This document shows, piece by piece, positions 19,801 to 28,347 of a stretch of DNA of 64,000 nt. The stretch covers positions 242,715-306,714 of the forward strand of contig QQUF01000008.1 in NCBI GenBank assembly GCA_008501735.1, written 5' to 3'. Each line of letters begins with the position of its first letter. Position 1 is the stretch's first letter. Position numbers and translations under genes: made by a program. Below the pieces are notes generated by a model. The model was not told where the DNA came from. It did not search any database and saw only the letters and a list, made by a program, of their open reading frames with translations. Origin of the DNA: Calditrichota bacterium (GTDB taxonomy: Bacteria; CLD3).

Positions 19801-21950
19801 ATTAAATTCCTTTTTTCAAAGTACTCCGCAGCTTCTCCACAATAAATCTTGGCTTTGTCAAAAATTTCAGCTTCAAAAAAATGGTAAGCTAACTCTTCAA
19901 TCACCTTTTCCTTTTGAGAACTGAATTTTGTTTCAAGCCTTTCACCAATTAATTTATGGAGTTTTTTACGTTTACTTTTTTTTAATGAACTTTTAAGAGT
20001 TTCACGAATAATCTCGTGGGTGAAACTAAATTCGCCATTTTTTGTGATAATGATTAGGTTTAGGTCTTCTGCAATATTTAATTTCTTTAGTAAACTTTCT
20101 TCATCGGATTTTGAGACTTTTAAAGCATTTTCCAAATCAAATTTGTATCCAAGAATTGAGCAAGCTTGAAGTGATTTTCGTAGGCTTGATTCTAACTTCC
20201 GAATTTTTTTTGTAAACAAATCGGATATTGTTTTCGGCATTTCCGAGTCAGCAATTTTTTCTAAATCCAAATTCCATTCACCATTTTCTTTTTGCAAACT
20301 ACCGGTTTCAAAAAGATGTCTCAAAACTTCTTGAATGAAGAACGGGTTACCACCTGTTTTTTGCTGAATCATTTTGGCAAAATTAGAGTTTACAGAATCT
20401 GATTTTCCTAAAATTGAAGTGAGCATTACGCTAACAGATTTTAGATTAATACTTTTGAGTTCTAAGATTTCAGTGTTTTCATCCTTTACAAGGTATGAGA
20501 ACCGTTTTTGCAAAGTTGAATTTTCGGAAATTGAATTTTTATCAGCAGAGTAGATTAGCAGAATTGGGAAACCCCTTAGATTCTGCAAAGAAAAATTGAG
20601 CCAATCAGAAACCAAATCACTACAAAAATGCAAGTCGTCTAAAAATAAAATCAATCCTTTAAATTCTTTACTTAGCTTTTTTAGAAAATTTGTAAGGACT
20701 TCAAAAAGCCTAAAGTTTTTTGCCGTTCCACCGAGTTGCTGTTCTTTTTTTATTTTATGCATAAAACTTAGTTTGGAAATTTCAGGAGCAATTTCCTCCA
20801 AATCCCAACCAAACTTTCCTAAAAATTCTATCTGTTCTTCAGCAGATTTGTAGCTTAAAGAATCTATTCCTTGAAAAATTATTTCTTTGAGTGCGTCGTA
20901 ACTATCAGAGTCTTTTGTGAATTTTGTCGAAAGAACAAGAACATCTCGCATCGTTAAGCCTAACTGAAATTCTTCCCAAAGTTTAGTTTTGCCGATTCCG
21001 ATTTCACCAGAGATGAAAATTGACTTGAAATTGTCGTTTGTAATTTCAGTAAAAGTTGACTCAAGTTTTTGGAGTTCATAATTTCTGCCTGTAAAAGTAG
21101 GTGGTAGAAGGTATTCTCCCAAATTTTTATTTGTTTTTAACTTTCCTTTCGACTTTTCATTCAAAAAATTACTCAAAACTCTTGAAACTTCTCTTGCACT
21201 TTGAAATCTGTTTTGAGGATTTTTCTCAAGCAATTTCTTGATGACATTTTCGATTTGAATTGGCAATTCGGGAATGATTTTGCGAGGAGAAATTATTGGT
21301 GATTTTAGATGAGCAATTCCAACTTGTGCGAAATTTTCACCTTCAAAAGGAACTTTGCCTGTAACGAGTTCATAAAAAATCACACCGAGTGAGTAGAGGT
21401 CACTTCTATGGTCAATTTTTGAAGAATTACGGCATTGTTCGGGAGAGGAATATTTTACAGAACCTAAGAATCTACCTGAATTTGAAACTGAAACAGAATT
21501 ACCGATTTTTGCCAAATCAAAGTCTGTAATTTTAGCAATCCCTTTTTCGTTCACCAAAATATTTTCGGGCTTTAAGTCTCTATGAATCAAATTATTTCCG
21601 TGCAATGCATCTAAGCCGTTGCAAACTTGAATCAAAACATCAATGATATTCGGCAAGGAAAATGAATCGGAATTATTTTTAAGTGTTGAAATTGTTTTGC
21701 CTTCGATGAATTCCATCACAAAACCGAATTCATTTGGATTCTCAATCCATTCCAACATTTTTATACAATTGATTTGCTTTAGTTTTGAGGAAGCAAAAAA
21801 ACTACGTTTTATTCTCTGACGGTCTTTTTCGTTATTGAAATTTTGGTGGATTTTTTTGTATGCGGCGAATTGGTTCGTCTTTCGGTTTCTAACTTTATAA
21901 ATGCTTCCAAAAGTGCCAGAAGCTAAGTATTCCAAAATTTCCCAATTCAT
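16887..21950 (-). CDS. Ser/Thr kinase - ATPase - TPR - GAF - sigma-54 activator fusion
   Basis: 1687 residues. A protein kinase covers about 4-264: glycine loop SGTFGSIYKV, Lys32, catalytic HRDLKPEN at 123-130; the DFG motif reads DFD (143-145). An AAA/STAND-like ATPase begins near 286 (FTGRNYEL, Walker A GEIGIGKT at 315-322, LFLDDLH). Many TPR units fill about 740-1170. A GAF domain follows (about 1190-1340). Then a sigma-54 interaction AAA+ domain (about 1360-1600) with Walker A GETGTGKE and a variant sigma-54-contact loop GSFSGA in place of GAFTGA. The C-terminus resembles a Fis-type helix-turn-helix. It probably senses a signal, phosphorylates or is phosphorylated, and activates sigma-54 promoters. 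No obvious target operon is adjacent. Confidence 0.93.
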   Translation of the reverse strand: MNWEILEYLASGTFGSIYKVRNRKTNQFAAYKKIHQNFNNEKDRQRIKRSFFASSKLKQINCIKMLEWIENPNEFGFVMEFIEGKTISTLKNNSDSFSLPNIIDVLIQVCNGLDALHGNNLIHRDLKPENILVNEKGIAKITDFDLAKIGNSVSVSNSGRFLGSVKYSSPEQCRNSSKIDHRSDLYSLGVIFYELVTGKVPFEGENFAQVGIAHLKSPIISPRKIIPELPIQIENVIKKLLEKNPQNRFQSAREVSRVLSNFLNEKSKGKLKTNKNLGEYLLPPTFTGRNYELQKLESTFTEITNDNFKSIFISGEIGIGKTKLWEEFQLGLTMRDVLVLSTKFTKDSDSYDALKEIIFQGIDSLSYKSAEEQIEFLGKFGWDLEEIAPEISKLSFMHKIKKEQQLGGTAKNFRLFEVLTNFLKKLSKEFKGLILFLDDLHFCSDLVSDWLNFSLQNLRGFPILLIYSADKNSISENSTLQKRFSYLVKDENTEILELKSINLKSVSVMLTSILGKSDSVNSNFAKMIQQKTGGNPFFIQEVLRHLFETGSLQKENGEWNLDLEKIADSEMPKTISDLFTKKIRKLESSLRKSLQACSILGYKFDLENALKVSKSDEESLLKKLNIAEDLNLIIITKNGEFSFTHEIIRETLKSSLKKSKRKKLHKLIGERLETKFSSQKEKVIEELAYHFFEAEIFDKAKIYCGEAAEYFEKRNLILKAIRSLEQKTSLLDKTKEIPEIINTLVAKKNLLARIGKFDEATKVILKAQELAEKTNDNQLLGKVYLNYSAIPSALGDYKNALTLSEKAFKHFEKINNVIGMASAINTQGNSLSKLGKFENALEYYQKAIELNHKERPQDVPYILNNIGTIYFDLGNYGESLKYQKSCLEPLRKNDDKSGTAVVLVNIGMIYSLQNELGKAQKTIEESIALAEEVLNFLILPVALVSLASIYLDKGNLEEFWTLSQRALKHARNINDNHTEVQIKNKTALFYLKTKNYSKAEETLIQNLSYFERIESQNDIAYTLGVLGEVLQEQGKNQLALENFEKAIELSEKFELQDPLSFQFLGIAKVYFNLLNFSQSEIFCKKALEIASKISKFKEVFNSKVLLAKLEANKGNKQEAENILLSLLNLTKEEIHFSILYETLWETSKKLDYLEKAIQFYTKIFAKFPAKVYESKLKELKEQKSFTKFSELNNFDFQVLQKLIGTLSPESAFVQLLDHLVEVCDSDGSQIILQNKVSQELEICAVSPNLQKEEAEFSYGVLENVIKNEQVLCLENAIKSPELRGNQSIVGKVFLSIIAVPLKIQNKVCGAIYLDRKDLEKGSFKIEDLKKVQQIADLLTPLIVRYDELRKFRAESQIKELGIFVGNSNQMQRLYQEIEKASKFDSTVYIYGETGTGKELVAKSLHKLSRRKNKPFIPINCAAIPDNLAESELFGFVKGSFSGAERTKLGKFELANGGVIFLDEISELPLNLQAKLLRVLQEKEVWKVGAESPVKIDVRVIVATNKNLTKEVEKGNFREDLFYRLNVLKINLPPLRERVEDIAPLAFYFLEKFAPKIKGFEKEAIIFLQTLELKGNVRELENLIEKIVVNHTSNSPIKRAEFANFHPKRNQQSSLLTKEVKSKLNLVDEIFTNSNLNSQIEKLEKFSLTQTLQTNKGHLSNSCKDLGIDFKRMQRLLEKHKINPKKFL

Positions 21951-21994
21951 AAAAATTCAAAAATTTGATTAAAATTATTAGAAGAAAAGTAAAG

Positions 21995-22654
21995 TTAAGC
22001 TAAAGTCAAAAAATCACTTAAATCTTCCGATTCCAAGTAAAACTCGGAAACAGCTTTTACTTTTTCACGTTTGACGACTCCGCCAAAACCTACAAAAGTT
22101 GTAACAATATTTTTTGTTTCCGCATCACTCATTCCATCGCCGATTAAAAGGCTTTTGCCTGAAAAAAGAATTCTTTCCTGTAAAATCTTAGTCTTACCAT
22201 TTTTCTTTGCTAAAGGACAATTTTTGTCGAAAGTCTTGTAAGTTCCGTCTTCATTAAAGTAAATAGGAACGGCAAAAACATTTTCTCTTTTGATTCCAAG
22301 AAAATCAGAAAATGGAAAAATTGCTTCCAAAAGTCCACCTGAAAGAATAAAAACTTCTTTGTCCGATTTGAGCAAAAATTCAATTAATTGTTTTGTTCCT
22401 TTTGTGATTTCTTCGATGTAAAGTTTTCCGACTTCTTGAATTTGTTGCTTTGTTGGTTTTGTAAGTTCCAAGCGTTTTTCATAAATTCCTGTGGTGAGCG
22501 AGGAGGAATTCATTGCTTGGTTTGTCATTTCTGCGACTTTGTCAAAAACTCCGTTCATTCGTGCAAGTTCGTCAATTCCTTCGATTTTAGAAAGCGTACT
22601 ATCACAGTCGAAAACAAAAGTTGTGTAGTCTTTCCAAATCCCCAAATTCTTCAT
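21995..22654 (-). CDS. HAD-IB phosphatase, phosphoserine phosphatase-like
   Basis: 219 residues. HAD motif I is FDCDST with nucleophile Asp16 and acid/base Asp18, followed by KIEGIDELA, as in SerB. Motif II is ILSGG and motif IV LIGDGMSDAET; the conserved Lys lies between them. The SerB-type DxDST and EGIDE features make L-serine synthesis from phosphoserine the leading guess, but related HAD-IB enzymes act on other small phosphates. It starts 14 bases after the radical SAM stop codon, so the two are probably one operon. No serA or serC is nearby. Confidence 0.8.
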   Translation of the reverse strand: MKNLGIWKDYTTFVFDCDSTLSKIEGIDELARMNGVFDKVAEMTNQAMNSSSLTTGIYEKRLELTKPTKQQIQEVGKLYIEEITKGTKQLIEFLLKSDKEVFILSGGLLEAIFPFSDFLGIKRENVFAVPIYFNEDGTYKTFDKNCPLAKKNGKTKILQERILFSGKSLLIGDGMSDAETKNIVTTFVGFGGVVKREKVKAVSEFYLESEDLSDFLTLA

Positions 22655-22668
22655 TTTGGCTCTACTTT

Positions 22669-23895
22669 TTATTTGTAAGTGTCTTCAATTCGTTCCATAT
22701 AATTTGAGTAAGTCACTTCGTTGTTTTCTTCCCATTGGTAATAACCGAATAGTTTATTCACTACATTTTTGGGGAAGAATTTCTCAAAACTTCTGTAAAG
22801 AACTACGTCATATTTACGGTGAAAGTTAATCCAACATTGGTTACAATTTTTCTTGTAGTCTTCGTGAATTGCTTGAGTTGACTCTCCATTAAAAATCTCG
22901 TCTAAAGATTTTTTGTTAACGTTACCAAGTTTCAAATCTAAGTTTTGGCAGATTGGAACATCGCCGTTTGGCAGAACAATTAAACTGTCAAGAATACTGT
23001 AACAGTTCAATTTTAGTTTCTTCTTTCGCCATTCGTCGTAAAGCACGAGGAAGTCATAGTTTTCAGCAAATTCTTTAATCTCTTGTGGAATGCTGTCTTT
23101 AAAACTAGAAAAATCATCTCTTGTGTTGTGTTTCGGAATGTTAATTTCTTCTCTTTCCAAAACTGCTAATTCTTCGTTTTTCTTTGTGAAAGTGCCGTCT
23201 TTTTTTGCGTTTAGAATCTCGACTCTTTTCAAAATATCTGTGTTTTGTTTTTCGGCAATGTCAGTTTCGTGTGCTTTTTCGACTGTGTCAAAAAATGCAA
23301 TATCGTTGTAAACTCCGACTCGCAAATCAATTCCGTATTTTTTACAAACTGCGGCAACGTGTTTCATATCATCAAAACTGTTGTAAGGAGAAAGTGTGAA
23401 CATTGCAGAAATCGGAACAATATCTTTTGTTCCTTCAATCACTTTAAGAACACTTTCGTAACCGTCTTTTCCACGCATATATTTGTAAGTTTCTTTAGTT
23501 CCGTCAAGTGAAAGGAAAAGCCTTTTTGGTGGATATTTTTTTACTGCTTCGATTGCACTTTCAGGTTTGAGACAATTCGTTAGAAGGTCGAATTTTGGGT
23601 GGTTTTTGTGAAACCATTCCATAATTTCAAAAGCTTCAGGGTGAAGTAAAAACTCTCCGCCTTCTAATCCGACAGTAGTATTTTTTGTTACACACTTGCT
23701 GTTCATTAATTCCAAGATTTTAGCTTTTGGCAAATGTACAACAGGGTTTTTTGCCCAAATCAAACAATGTTTACAACCAGAATCACAAAGGTCAGTTGCA
23801 TAAATCATAAAAGTTGAGAGTTTTTTGTTCGAGGAGTTGAAATTGTTGTTTACAAAAAGTGAGGCTCGTTTGACATAGTCGGCAAAATTATACAT
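22669..23895 (-). CDS. Radical SAM protein with SPASM-like C-terminal cysteines
   Basis: 408 residues. The radical SAM cluster motif is CDSGCKHC with Cys37, Cys41 and Cys44, followed by the SAM-binding GGE (LEGGEFLLHPE) and a typical FLSLDG strand. After about residue 200 there is a charged insert, then LPNGDVPICQNLDLKLGNV and a CNQCW pair, which resemble the C-terminal iron-sulfur region of SPASM/twitch enzymes. Substrate unknown; the neighbour is a SerB-like phosphatase 14 bases downstream. No small peptide precursor was seen next to it. Confidence 0.85.
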   Translation of the reverse strand: MYNFADYVKRASLFVNNNFNSSNKKLSTFMIYATDLCDSGCKHCLIWAKNPVVHLPKAKILELMNSKCVTKNTTVGLEGGEFLLHPEAFEIMEWFHKNHPKFDLLTNCLKPESAIEAVKKYPPKRLFLSLDGTKETYKYMRGKDGYESVLKVIEGTKDIVPISAMFTLSPYNSFDDMKHVAAVCKKYGIDLRVGVYNDIAFFDTVEKAHETDIAEKQNTDILKRVEILNAKKDGTFTKKNEELAVLEREEINIPKHNTRDDFSSFKDSIPQEIKEFAENYDFLVLYDEWRKKKLKLNCYSILDSLIVLPNGDVPICQNLDLKLGNVNKKSLDEIFNGESTQAIHEDYKKNCNQCWINFHRKYDVVLYRSFEKFFPKNVVNKLFGYYQWEENNEVTYSNYMERIEDTYK

Positions 23896-24050
23896 TAATT
23901 AATTTTCAATTTTAAAGGTTTCTATTTTCGAATTGGTAAAATTTTAATTTAACTTATTTTCAAAGATTCGAGTGGTTAAGAAATGAAATTTTTTAAAAAC
24001 CGTCAACATCTTTCTTTTTAACTCAAATAGTTTAGTAAAAAGGCTTTTAA

Positions 24051-24320
24051 ATGATTGATTTGAATAAATTTAATAAAAAAGTAGAAATTGAGTATCCTTG
24101 CGATTGGAATTACAAAATAATTGGCGAAAATACTGGCAAACTTCACCAAGCCGTCAAGGACTCAATCAAAGGCAAAAAATTTGAGGTGAATTTCTCAAAC
24201 ACGAGTTCCAAGGGAAAGTACTTTTCTTTGAATGTAAAAATTAGAGTTGAAAATGAGAAACAAAGGAATAATATCTATCAAAACTTGAAGAAGCACAGAG
24301 ATGTGAAAATGGTAATGTAG
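24051..24320 (+). CDS. DUF493 (YbeD-like) protein
   Basis: 89 residues, cytosolic. The sequence follows the DUF493 pattern: FPCDWNYKIIG-like start (YPCDWNYKIIGENT), a central helix, GKYFSLNVKIRVEN and a final helix. Family members are ACT-like folds of unknown function; YbeD of E. coli lies next to lipB. Neither lipA nor lipB is seen here. The stop codon TAG is inside a palindrome (24317-24344), so the original C-terminus may have been set by that element. Confidence 0.85.
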   Translation: MIDLNKFNKKVEIEYPCDWNYKIIGENTGKLHQAVKDSIKGKKFEVNFSNTSSKGKYFSLNVKIRVENEKQRNNIYQNLKKHRDVKMVM

Positions 24321-24344
24321 AGACACAAAATCTTGTGTCTCTAC
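24317..24344. repeat. Perfect 12-base palindrome overlapping a stop codon
   Basis: Arms GTAGAGACACAA and TTGTGTCTCTAC flank a four-base loop (AATC). A partial second right arm (TTGTGTCTCTAC) follows at 24345-24356. The first arm supplies the TAG stop of the DUF493 gene. The outer GTAGAGAC...GTCTCTAC boxes resemble palindromes dispersed in many Bacteroidota and cyanobacterial intergenic regions. Confidence 0.8.
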
Positions 24345-24369
24345 TTGTGTCTCTACTAAAAATAATTTT

Positions 24370-24870
24370 TTAGAATGGTAAATCGTCATCAACATTTGAG
24401 TCGTCAGAAGCAGGTTCTTCAAATTGACGCTTTGGTTTACTTTGAGCAGTTGGAGCTTGTTGTTGTGGAGAAGAACTTCTTTGTGGAGGAGCAGAATCTT
24501 CATCAGGCATTGGAACTCCTGGACCTCCAGAAGGTTTTGAACCTAAAAGTTGAATATTTCTTGCATTAATTTCAGTTGTATAACGCTTTGTTCCGTCAGA
24601 AGCGTCCCAAGAACGAGTTTTAATTAAACCTTCAATGTAAATAAGGCTTCCTTTTTTTACCCATTCACTAACAAATTCAGCTAATCTATCCCAAACTACA
24701 ACTCTGTGCCAATCTGTGATGTCTCTTTGATTTCCGTCGCTGTCTTTCCAAGACTCATTTGTAGCAACACTAAAGTTAGCAACAGCTCTTTGAGTGTTTG
24801 TGTACTTGAGCTCAGGGTCTTGACCAAGTCTTCCAATAATTATTGCTTTGTTTAAAGTTCCACCAGACAT
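24370..24870 (-). CDS. ssb: Single-stranded DNA-binding protein
   Basis: 166 residues. An OB-fold of about 1-108 (NKAIIIGRLGQDPELKYT, FSVATNESW, WHRVVVWDRLAE, GSLIYIEG) is followed by a Pro/Gln/Ser-rich linker and the acidic tail DDDLPF that recruits repair and replication proteins. It protects single-stranded DNA in replication and repair. It starts 24 bases after the capC-like stop codon, so it probably ends a clpX-capC-ssb string. A GGAGAC sequence before the ATG serves as ribosome site. Confidence 0.96.
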   Translation of the reverse strand: MSGGTLNKAIIIGRLGQDPELKYTNTQRAVANFSVATNESWKDSDGNQRDITDWHRVVVWDRLAEFVSEWVKKGSLIYIEGLIKTRSWDASDGTKRYTTEINARNIQLLGSKPSGGPGVPMPDEDSAPPQRSSSPQQQAPTAQSKPKRQFEEPASDDSNVDDDLPF

Positions 24871-24894
24871 TTGATTGTCTCCTATTATTTTGTT

Positions 24895-25374
24895 TTAAAA
24901 ATACCTTTGAGCAAGATTTTCAATCTGTGCTCCACCATTAAAAATTACTAACAAAAATCTAACCGAAACCGAAGCGATTCCCATCATTGTCAGAGTTTCG
25001 ATTATTCCTTGTCTATCCATCCAATAAGCAACAAGTCCAGGAATAATGAAGCCGATAACTTCGACGGCTTCAACTCTTGCACCGATTGTTATGTCAGGTA
25101 AAAATCTCATTGCGTAACCAGAAAGGAATCCTAAAAGAACAGTCAAAACCATTTTTCTTCTACCATAAAGAAGAGTGTGATTTGACAAAACTTTTACCGC
25201 TCCCAAAGTGATAAAACTTGCAATGAGCGTGATCAAAAGTTTTACGGGATTCCACATAAAAAGTGCCAAATAACCCGGAACAACCATTCCACCAGCAGCA
25301 AGACCAAAAAGTTCCGAGAAGAAAAGGCTAACGACAAGTCCTAAACCAACAGACTCAATTACTAATTCGTTCAA
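24895..25374 (-). CDS. Poly-gamma-glutamate capsule protein CapC/PgsC-like membrane protein
   Basis: 159 residues, almost entirely hydrophobic, with four to five membrane helices. It resembles CapC/PgsC: an N-terminal GLGLVVSLFFSE, the GGMVVPGYLAL loop, and a GARVEAVEVIGFIIPGLVA block. In known systems CapC works with CapB (a ligase) and CapA to make and export poly-gamma-glutamate. Neither partner is in the window. It begins one base after the clpX stop codon, so it is tightly coupled to clpX. Its role without CapB/CapA is unclear. Confidence 0.8.
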   Translation of the reverse strand: MNELVIESVGLGLVVSLFFSELFGLAAGGMVVPGYLALFMWNPVKLLITLIASFITLGAVKVLSNHTLLYGRRKMVLTVLLGFLSGYAMRFLPDITIGARVEAVEVIGFIIPGLVAYWMDRQGIIETLTMMGIASVSVRFLLVIFNGGAQIENLAQRYF

Positions 25375-25375
25375 A

Positions 25376-26638
25376 TTACGCTCTCATATTTGGAAGAGGT
25401 TTCCGATTTCCGCCTTTAATTTCCATCAAAGGTTGAGTGCCATTTAGAACTGTGTCTTTTGTAATTGTGCATTTTACAACGCCTTCAATCGAAGGAATTT
25501 CGTACATCGAAGGAAGCATCACTTCTTCAAAAATTGATTTCAAGGCTCTTGCACCAGTTCCACGTTCCATTGCAATCTTCACTATTTCGGTTTTAGCATC
25601 TTTTTCAAAATCAAGTTCAACATTGTCAATTGCGAAAAGTTTTTTGTACTGTTTGATTAGAGCGTTGTGTGGTTCTTCCATAATATTTAACAAAGCACTT
25701 TCGTCAAGTTCGCTTAAGGAACAAATGACGGGAAGTCTTCCGATAAATTCAGGAATGAACCCATATTTTAAAACATCGTCTTGTCTGATTTGTGAATAAA
25801 GTTCACCGAGTGAGTATTTTTTGCCTTTAGTTTGGTCGTCAGCACCAAAACCAACGCTTCTGTGTCCAAGTCTTTTTTCTACAACTTTTTCAACACCTGC
25901 AAAAGCACCACCACAAATGAACAAAATGTCTTTTGTATTAATGTTAATTAAATTTTGTTCAGGATGTTTTCGTCCGCCTTTTGGTGGAACACTTGAGACA
26001 GTTCCTTCTAGGATTTTCAAAAGAGCTTGTTGAACTCCTTCACCTGAAACGTCGCGAGTAATTGAAGTATTTTGGTCTTTACGGGCAATCTTATCAATTT
26101 CGTCAATGTAAACGATTCCGATTTCCGCTTTTTCTACGTTGTAGTCAGCAGCCTGCAAAAGTCTGACGAGAATATTTTCCACGTCTTCACCAACATAACC
26201 AGCTTCTGTCAAAGTTGTTGCGTCAGCGATTGTGAAAGGTACATTCAATGACCTTGCTAAAGTCTGTGCGAGTAAAGTTTTCCCTGTTCCTGTTGGTCCG
26301 ACTAACAAAATATTACTTTTGTCAATTTCGATGTCGTCTTCAACTTTTGAATAAATTCTTTTGTAGTGATTGTAAACAGCGACAGCAAGAACTTGCTTTG
26401 CTTGGTCTTGACCAATAACGTAATCGTCTAAGTAACCTTTAATTTCTTTTGGAATAGGAAGATTTACGTTGTTTGGTAAAGGTCTGCTTTTTAAATCGTT
26501 TTGAATAATTTGATGCGAACTTTTTACGCATTCATCACAGATGTAAACATCTGCTCCAGAAATCATACTGTGAACTTCGTCTGCACTTTTGCCACAAAAT
26601 GAACAGAAAATATATTTGCTTCGTGAGTATCTACTCAT
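25376..26638 (-). CDS. clpX: ATP-dependent Clp protease ATP-binding subunit ClpX
   Basis: 420 residues, normal length. The N-terminal zinc domain has CSFC and CDEC pairs. Walker A is GPTGTGKT, Walker B IVYIDEID, the pore loop GYVGED, and the ClpP-contact loop is present as SVGFGA. The C-terminal small domain includes GTGARALK. It unfolds tagged proteins and feeds them to ClpP; clpP itself is not in the window. The capC-like gene follows after one base, and the GCS2-type gene ends 25 bases upstream. Confidence 0.97.
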   Translation of the reverse strand: MSRYSRSKYIFCSFCGKSADEVHSMISGADVYICDECVKSSHQIIQNDLKSRPLPNNVNLPIPKEIKGYLDDYVIGQDQAKQVLAVAVYNHYKRIYSKVEDDIEIDKSNILLVGPTGTGKTLLAQTLARSLNVPFTIADATTLTEAGYVGEDVENILVRLLQAADYNVEKAEIGIVYIDEIDKIARKDQNTSITRDVSGEGVQQALLKILEGTVSSVPPKGGRKHPEQNLININTKDILFICGGAFAGVEKVVEKRLGHRSVGFGADDQTKGKKYSLGELYSQIRQDDVLKYGFIPEFIGRLPVICSLSELDESALLNIMEEPHNALIKQYKKLFAIDNVELDFEKDAKTEIVKIAMERGTGARALKSIFEEVMLPSMYEIPSIEGVVKCTITKDTVLNGTQPLMEIKGGNRKPLPNMRA

Positions 26639-26663
26639 AAACTAAAAAAGCCTTTTTCTTTTT

Positions 26664-27788
26664 TTAAGGTCCAACGCCCATTTGGTTGGTTCTCATTTCA
26701 TTAATTAAGGAATCTACCACTTTTTCGTAGCTTCCTGTCGTTTCATAAACTTTAAGTTGTCTTTTATAGCTTGGACCAATTTTTAAAATATCTAAAATTC
26801 CCATCAAATATTTTTCGGATTCCAAGTCTTTAGAAACGTGGAGAAGTTCTCCAACGAGTTCGTAAATAGATTCGGTTAGGTTCTGTAATTTACCTTCGTC
26901 ACTGATAATTATGTCTGTGTCAAGCCCAAACCTTGCAGCTCTCCATTTATTTTCGCGAATAATCCAGTGTTTCAGAACAGGAAGATTAATTCCCATATCG
27001 TAACGTCTTCCGAGCCAAACGACTAATGCTTGAATAAAAGCTGCCATCGAAAGAACTTCTTTTAAGGTTGGGAGTCCGTCACAAACTCTAATTTCAAGAG
27101 TTCCAAAAGCTGGATGAGGGCGAATATCCCACCAAACTTCACGAATGCTTTGGATTGCTTGAGCAGTCTCAAGAGTGTTAATGAATCTCTGAAAGTCGCC
27201 CCAATTTATTAATCTGTAAGGAAGTCCAGCTGTTGGAAGTGATTCAAAAACCTTACTTCTGACTGAAGCAAGACCAGTAACTTCTGAATCCCAAAAAGGT
27301 GAACTTGAAGAAAGAGCTAGAAAGTGAGGTATAAAAGTCGTCAAAGCATTTGAAATTGCTATTGCTTTTTCACCAGAAGGAATTCCGATGTGAACGTGCA
27401 AACCAAAAATCATAAGTCGTCTTGCAGCCCATTGCATTCTGTCAACCAAAGCGTGATAACGAGGATGATCCGAGATTGTTTGTTCTGACCAATGTGCAAA
27501 AGGGTGACTACCTGCAACGGCAGTTTTGAAACCTAATTTATCCGAAATTTCAAAGAGTTTGGCAAATTTTACAGAAAGGTCTTTTTCTGCTTCTTCAATG
27601 TTTTGGGAAACTCCTGTAATCACTTCAAGGGTTGACTGAATTAATTCCTGCTTAAAGTAAGATTCTGTTTCAGGGAATTTTGTTAGAATTTCATCACAGA
27701 CAGAAGTCAGATTTCTAGTTTTAGGGTCTAGAAGTTGCAATTCAACTTCTATTCCTATACTTGCGATTGGAGAAGGATTAAACCTCAT
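26664..27788 (-). CDS. Carboxylate-amine ligase, glutamate-cysteine ligase 2 family (YbdK-like)
   Basis: 374 residues. It matches the GCS2/YbdK family: GIEVELQLLD near the start, GSHPFAHWSEQ, the HVHIGIP metal-binding block, FGTLEIRVCDG and a C-terminal helix with KWRAARFG. The family joins a carboxylate such as glutamate to an amine using ATP; YbdK of E. coli has only weak gamma-glutamylcysteine ligase activity, so the true substrate is open. It is cytosolic and heads a minus-strand string with clpX, capC-like and ssb. Confidence 0.88.
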   Translation of the reverse strand: MRFNPSPIASIGIEVELQLLDPKTRNLTSVCDEILTKFPETESYFKQELIQSTLEVITGVSQNIEEAEKDLSVKFAKLFEISDKLGFKTAVAGSHPFAHWSEQTISDHPRYHALVDRMQWAARRLMIFGLHVHIGIPSGEKAIAISNALTTFIPHFLALSSSSPFWDSEVTGLASVRSKVFESLPTAGLPYRLINWGDFQRFINTLETAQAIQSIREVWWDIRPHPAFGTLEIRVCDGLPTLKEVLSMAAFIQALVVWLGRRYDMGINLPVLKHWIIRENKWRAARFGLDTDIIISDEGKLQNLTESIYELVGELLHVSKDLESEKYLMGILDILKIGPSYKRQLKVYETTGSYEKVVDSLINEMRTNQMGVGP

Positions 27789-27968
27789 ATTTTGATTTTA
27801 CCCTTTTGTGTTTGGGTTGAAGGCAACTTTATTAAAAGAGTCTATAGCAATAATTTGCAAAGAAAACCTTTAATCTTTAATCTGAATTATGGCTATAAAT
27901 AAAATTAAACAAATTTTTGAAAGCAACATCTAAATTCAAGTTTTCAAATGGTTTTATGTGGTTTAGAG

Positions 27969-27996
27969 AAAAAAAAAGGCACATAAATTGTGCCTT
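27969..27996 (-). terminator. Rho-independent terminator after trxA
   Basis: Stem AAGGCACA with TGTGCCTT (loop TAAAT-like); on the minus strand it is followed by nine or more T residues. It lies about 30 bases after the trxA stop codon. Confidence 0.88.
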
Positions 27997-28023
27997 CTAA
28001 AAATCTAAATTTTAAAACAAAAA

Positions 28024-28347
28024 TTAAATCATATTTTGTAATTTTTGCTCAATATTTCCTTTTGGAACTGCTCCAACAATTTGGTCAACTACTTTTCCGT
28101 CTTTGAAAAATAGAAGAGCTGGAATACTTCTAATTCCAAATTTAATTGAGATGTCTTGGTTTTCGTCAACATTGACTTTACCAATTTTAACTTTACCTTC
28201 ATATTCTGTCGCTAATTCGTCAACGATTGGTCCAATCATTCTACAAGGTCCGCACCATTCTGCCCAAAAATCAACAAGAACAGGAACGTCAGAACCTTCT
28301 ACTTCAGTTGCGAAATTTGAATCGGTAAAAGCCACTAAGTTAGACAT
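28024..28347 (-). CDS. trxA: Thioredoxin
   Basis: 107 residues from the ATG at 28345-28347, preferred over an ATG four codons upstream because GGAGG sits seven bases before it. The active site is WCGPC with Cys32 and Cys35, the usual thioredoxin numbering, and the cis-Pro loop is RSIPALLFF. It reduces disulfides in cytosolic proteins. It is a single gene with its own terminator; no thioredoxin reductase is adjacent. Confidence 0.96.
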   Translation of the reverse strand: MSNLVAFTDSNFATEVEGSDVPVLVDFWAEWCGPCRMIGPIVDELATEYEGKVKIGKVNVDENQDISIKFGIRSIPALLFFKDGKVVDQIVGAVPKGNIEQKLQNMI

